A program made the position numbers and the translations under genes. DNA of 8,089 bases from Thermoplasmata archaeon (GTDB lineage Archaea > Thermoplasmatota > Thermoplasmata > Thermoplasmatales > Thermoplasmataceae): the NCBI GenBank assembly GCA_021816385.1, contig JAKAYJ010000048.1, positions 1 to 8,089 of the forward strand, given 5' to 3'. The notes under the pieces are model-generated. The model did no database searches, was not told the origin of the DNA, and saw only the letters and a list, made by a program, of their open reading frames with translations. Each line of letters begins with the position of its first letter. Position 1 is the stretch's first letter. Below, piece by piece: positions 5,643 through 8,089 of the stretch.

Positions 5643-6873
5643 TAATCTTTCCAAGGCAGTCTTCAATTATTTCTCTGTTTGAAATTACCTTTTCACCACC
5701 CAGGTAGACATTCCTTGGGAATACAACATCGAATCCATTGAATGGCGAGATAGTCAGTTTCGAATGAAGCTTATTCTCATTCAATTTCTCCACGTCTGAG
5801 AAATTTACTGAAACAAAATCTGCGGAATAACCTTTTTCTATCTTTCCTTTCTTCAGGCCGAATATCTCTGCTGGCCTGACTGCACCTGTCATCAACAGGG
5901 TATCCAGCGATAGAATTTTCTTCTGTATCAGGGCTAGCATCAGGGGAATTCTTGTTTCAACTCCTATTATCCCTGATTTTCCGAATTGTATACTCTCCTT
6001 ATCCTTCTCAAGATGTGGTGCATGATCAGAGGATAGTAAATCGAACTTCCCGCCAAGATATGCCTCCCTGGTTTTTTCCATCACTGCTCTTTCTCTCAAT
6101 GGAGGATTTACTTTCCCATATGCTCCAAGCTGCATTTCCTCGCTGAGAAGGATGTGATGTGGTGTAACCTCCTTGAAAAATTTTCCATCCAGATTGGCTG
6201 TATTCCCATAATCGCTTATATGGGCTGCAACCCTTGTGCCGGTTTTTAGTGATGAGATTGTCTGGAGAGCCTCTCTCTCACAGGAGCTTGGTCTCGATAA
6301 ATCGTGGTCTAAGAGTGTTTTTACCTCTCTGCCACTATTCTTTCTCAGGCATTCGGCAGCTTCTCCATGGAAAACAACTGGTCTTTTGTAACTCTCCAGA
6401 AAATGATCCTTTTCATAATCTCCTGTGAATGTTGTACTGTTAGTACTTTCTCCCATAAAGATCTTAAGTCCAATACTTTCTTTCGAAATTACGTCTCCGT
6501 TGGTTCCATCATAAAGTGAATAAAAACCATAATCTGAGAAAGATCTGCCCTTCACAACTGCCTTCTTCCTGTCAAACTGATTATAGTCTCTTATGGGTAT
6601 GATGTTATTTGGCATGTCCAGAACTGTTGTAGTACCACCAAAGACTGATGACATACTTCCCGTGTAGAAGTCCTCCTTTTCAGTTTCACCTGGATCCCTG
6701 AAGTGAACATGTGCATCCATGAAACCTGGAAGAACTGCACCATCAATCCTTTCACTTTTGACAGATTTCTCAAATTTTCTTATATCTGTTATTATACCAT
6801 CCCGGATGTACACAAAAAGTTCCTGGAAAGATCCAAGGTAATAGAATTTTCCACTAAAGATTTTTTCTTCCAT
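5632..6873 (-). CDS. pyrC: Dihydroorotase
   Basis: Zinc amidohydrolase that interconverts N-carbamoyl-aspartate and dihydroorotate, the third step of pyrimidine synthesis. The 413-residue length is normal. Motifs: metal histidines and the start of the barrel in GFMDAHVHFRDPGETEKEDF (50-69; H55, H57); the carboxylated bridging Lys137 in LKIFMG; H169 in VFHGE; H218 in AAHIS; VTPHHILL (236-243); the substrate-binding NPPLR (256-260); and catalytic D283 in SSDHAPH. The first 45 residues form the small beta-sandwich domain. The ATG shares one base with the queE stop (TGATG). A Shine-Dalgarno-like GAGGGGTG lies four bases before the ATG, so it is translated from the pyrK-queE-pyrC message. Allantoinase and hydantoinase are relatives; the HVHFRDPG signature and pyrK nearby favour dihydroorotase. 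Confidence 0.94.
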   Translation of the reverse strand: MEEKIFSGKFYYLGSFQELFVYIRDGIITDIRKFEKSVKSERIDGAVLPGFMDAHVHFRDPGETEKEDFYTGSMSSVFGGTTTVLDMPNNIIPIRDYNQFDRKKAVVKGRSFSDYGFYSLYDGTNGDVISKESIGLKIFMGESTNSTTFTGDYEKDHFLESYKRPVVFHGEAAECLRKNSGREVKTLLDHDLSRPSSCEREALQTISSLKTGTRVAAHISDYGNTANLDGKFFKEVTPHHILLSEEMQLGAYGKVNPPLRERAVMEKTREAYLGGKFDLLSSDHAPHLEKDKESIQFGKSGIIGVETRIPLMLALIQKKILSLDTLLMTGAVRPAEIFGLKKGKIEKGYSADFVSVNFSDVEKLNENKLHSKLTISPFNGFDVVFPRNVYLGGEKVISNREIIEDCLGKIITP

Positions 6874-7502
6874 CAGACACCCCTCTTTTCTCCATAGATT
6901 ATTTTATGCATCTGAAGCATGACCCTGACATTCAACCTGTTTTCCATAACCCTGTTAACAAGCCACTCTGGTGGAGTTCCCCAGGCAGGTTGAAGAATAA
7001 CTCCACATTTCATTTCGTGGGTTTTCAGGAATTCAAGAGCAAAAGTAAAGTCAGTCTCATTCTGGATTACCATCTTTATATAATCAAATTCCCTCAGCTT
7101 TTCAAGGTTTCCCTTCCTCAGACTCTTTTCTTCTCCTGATGAAGGTGTCTTCACATCCATGTCAATTACCGTTTCATCATATTTAATGAATGGACTAATA
7201 TCAAGTGATCCACCGGTTTCTATTAGGATCTTCTTTCCCATCTCTGTTAGGGAGGAAACAAATTCTACTGCGTCTCTTTGTAGAAGTGGTTCACCACCCG
7301 TAAGACAGATCCAATCTTCCCAGACTGTGGAGCATTCTTCAATTAATGAATCAACTGGTTGATCCTTTCCACCTGTAAATGAATATGTTGTATCACACCA
7401 ACTGCATCTAAGATTGCAGAGATTTGTTCTTACGAAATACATTGGAACTCCCGTTAGGGTACCTTCACCCTGAATACTGTGAAATTTCTCCGTGATTAAC
7501 AT
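6873..7502 (-). CDS. queE: 7-carboxy-7-deazaguanine synthase (radical SAM)
   Basis: QueE converts 6-carboxy-tetrahydropterin to 7-carboxy-7-deazaguanine using SAM and a 4Fe-4S cluster. In archaea this leads through preQ0 to archaeosine at position 15 of tRNA. The 209-residue protein has the family opening FHSIQGEG (7-14), the cluster motif CNLRCSWCD (C29, C33, C36; CX3CX2C), LTGGEPLLQ (67-75) contacting SAM, IETGG (94-98), and the closing VRVMLQMHKIIYG (192-204). SIQGEG together with C.L.C.WCDT separates QueE from other radical SAM enzymes such as pyruvate formate-lyase activases. The ATG is preceded by GAGGG, which overlaps the pyrK stop, seven bases apart; its own stop overlaps the pyrC ATG. 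No queC, queD or folE2 is visible, so the other pathway genes must lie elsewhere. Confidence 0.93.
   Translation of the reverse strand: MLITEKFHSIQGEGTLTGVPMYFVRTNLCNLRCSWCDTTYSFTGGKDQPVDSLIEECSTVWEDWICLTGGEPLLQRDAVEFVSSLTEMGKKILIETGGSLDISPFIKYDETVIDMDVKTPSSGEEKSLRKGNLEKLREFDYIKMVIQNETDFTFALEFLKTHEMKCGVILQPAWGTPPEWLVNRVMENRLNVRVMLQMHKIIYGEKRGV
6878..6885 (-). promoter_or_regulatory. Shine-Dalgarno sequence of pyrC
   Basis: The minus strand reads GAGGGGTG, four bases before the pyrC ATG and inside the end of queE. It supports the ATG at 6873 and translation from a shared message. Confidence 0.6.
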
Positions 7503-7506
7503 TTTT

Positions 7507-7511
7507 CCCTC
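7507..7511 (-). promoter_or_regulatory. Shine-Dalgarno sequence of queE
   Basis: GAGGG on the minus strand, four bases before the queE ATG. It overlaps the TGA stop of pyrK (TGAGGG), consistent with coupling of pyrK termination to queE initiation. Confidence 0.6.
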
Positions 7512-8089
7512 AAATTTTCACCCTCTTTCCAGATGCAAGTAACCTTGTTGTTCCAAACTCTGTCATCTCACTTATTTGCTTCATGTTGAAAACAGGGCCA
7601 TCCGTGCAAACCTGGAAGCCGTTTACTGAGCAGGAATCACACAGTCCTATGCCACATTTCATGCTTCTTTCCATTGAGAATTCGGCATTGACTTTCAAAT
7701 TTTTTATCTTATCATATACCGCTTTCAGCATTTTTTCAGGTCCGCACACATAGATCATGGCATAATCCTCCGGGTTAACTGTATCTATCCCATCCAGTAC
7801 TATGCCTTTTATTCCTTTTTTCCCATCTTCAGTTACCTCAATCCTTTTCTTCTCTTCAAATTCTTCAGAAAACAGAAGCTCATCAAAGGTCCTTGATGCT
7901 ATGATGCCTGTAGCATCCCTATCAATTAGGGGTCTGAGTGAAGCCATGCCGGAACCACCACCGATAAGCAATTTATTTCCATGTGTCGTGGAAAATGGTT
8001 TCCCATAAGGTCCACGCAGAAATATCTCATCTCCCACTTTGGTTTGTATTAATTTTCTTGTGCTATCACCATATGCCTTTACCGTTATA
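7510..8089 (-). CDS. pyrK: Dihydroorotate dehydrogenase electron-transfer subunit (partial, N-terminus beyond right edge)
   Basis: PyrK carries FAD and a 2Fe-2S cluster and passes electrons from PyrD to NAD+ in type 1B dihydroorotate dehydrogenase, the fourth step of pyrimidine synthesis. The frame stays open to the right edge: 17 codons (ITVKAYGDSTRKLIQTK) precede the GTG at 8037, so that GTG is internal and the gene starts outside the window. Visible motifs, numbered from the edge: FLRGPYGKPF (about 23-32), part of the flavin domain; the nucleotide-binding loop GGGSGMASLRPL (43-54); YVCGPEKML (113-121); and the cluster cysteines C145, C150, C153 and C161 (CX4CX2CX7C) followed by DGPVF. The last pattern is diagnostic for PyrK among ferredoxin-reductase-like proteins. 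It is the first visible gene of an operon with queE and pyrC; pyrD is expected near it but is not in view. Confidence 0.92.
   Translation of the reverse strand, partial: ITVKAYGDSTRKLIQTKVGDEIFLRGPYGKPFSTTHGNKLLIGGGSGMASLRPLIDRDATGIIASRTFDELLFSEEFEEKKRIEVTEDGKKGIKGIVLDGIDTVNPEDYAMIYVCGPEKMLKAVYDKIKNLKVNAEFSMERSMKCGIGLCDSCSVNGFQVCTDGPVFNMKQISEMTEFGTTRLLASGKRVKI

Noticed and set aside
7510..8037. Treating the GTG at 8037 as the start of pyrK
   Set aside because: The frame continues upstream to the window edge with typical PyrK sequence (ITVKAYGDSTRKL), so the gene is simply cut by the edge.
1..8089. Mobile element, CRISPR, toxin-antitoxin or defence system
   Set aside because: No transposase, integrase, regularly spaced repeats, target-site duplications or toxin/antitoxin-like pairs were found; nearly all sequence is covered by core genes.

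Overview
The window looks like chromosomal core sequence from an acidophilic archaeon of the Thermoplasmatales type (Thermoplasma, Ferroplasma or Cuniculiplasma relatives). The grounds are an archaeal PheS with winged-helix N-terminus, the archaeal RNase P protein Rpp21/Rnp4, an archaeal-type phosphoglycolate phosphatase, an SbcD/Mre11-related archaeal phosphoesterase and a QueE as used for archaeosine. Other pointers are moderate AT-richness, frequent AGA/AGG arginine codons, GTG and TTG starts, and TATA-like boxes about 26 bases before several start codons (leaderless transcripts). The genus is inferred; no rRNA or other marker is present to fix it.

Layout, left to right: the first 131 codons of pheS (minus, cut by the left edge); a 109-base divergent promoter region; a metallophosphoesterase (plus); glutamyl-tRNA reductase hemA (minus), whose 3' end runs 92 bases into the phosphoesterase gene; a 231-base divergent intergenic region; a rightward group of three genes (a SAM methyltransferase with a THUMP-like C-terminus, a small membrane-anchored surface protein, and a 75-residue protein of unknown function); RNase P subunit rnp4 (minus); an archaeal phosphoglycolate phosphatase (plus), divergent from rnp4 across 39 bases; and a leftward operon pyrK (cut by the right edge) - queE - pyrC.

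How the genes work together: pyrK and pyrC belong to de novo pyrimidine synthesis (electron-transfer subunit of a type 1B dihydroorotate dehydrogenase, and dihydroorotase). queE, between them with translational-coupling spacing, makes the deazaguanine base used for archaeosine in tRNA. With PheS, RNase P, the possible RNA methyltransferase and HemA (which consumes Glu-tRNA), the window is weighted towards tRNA-linked functions, although the genes lie in separate transcription units.

I found no mobile element, CRISPR array, tRNA, rRNA, toxin-antitoxin or defence cassette, and no obvious new multi-gene system. The points most worth a second look are the long hemA/phosphoesterase antisense overlap, overlap at all three convergent gene pairs, a 7-base inverted repeat around the methyltransferase promoter, the methyltransferase itself, and queE inside a pyrimidine operon.
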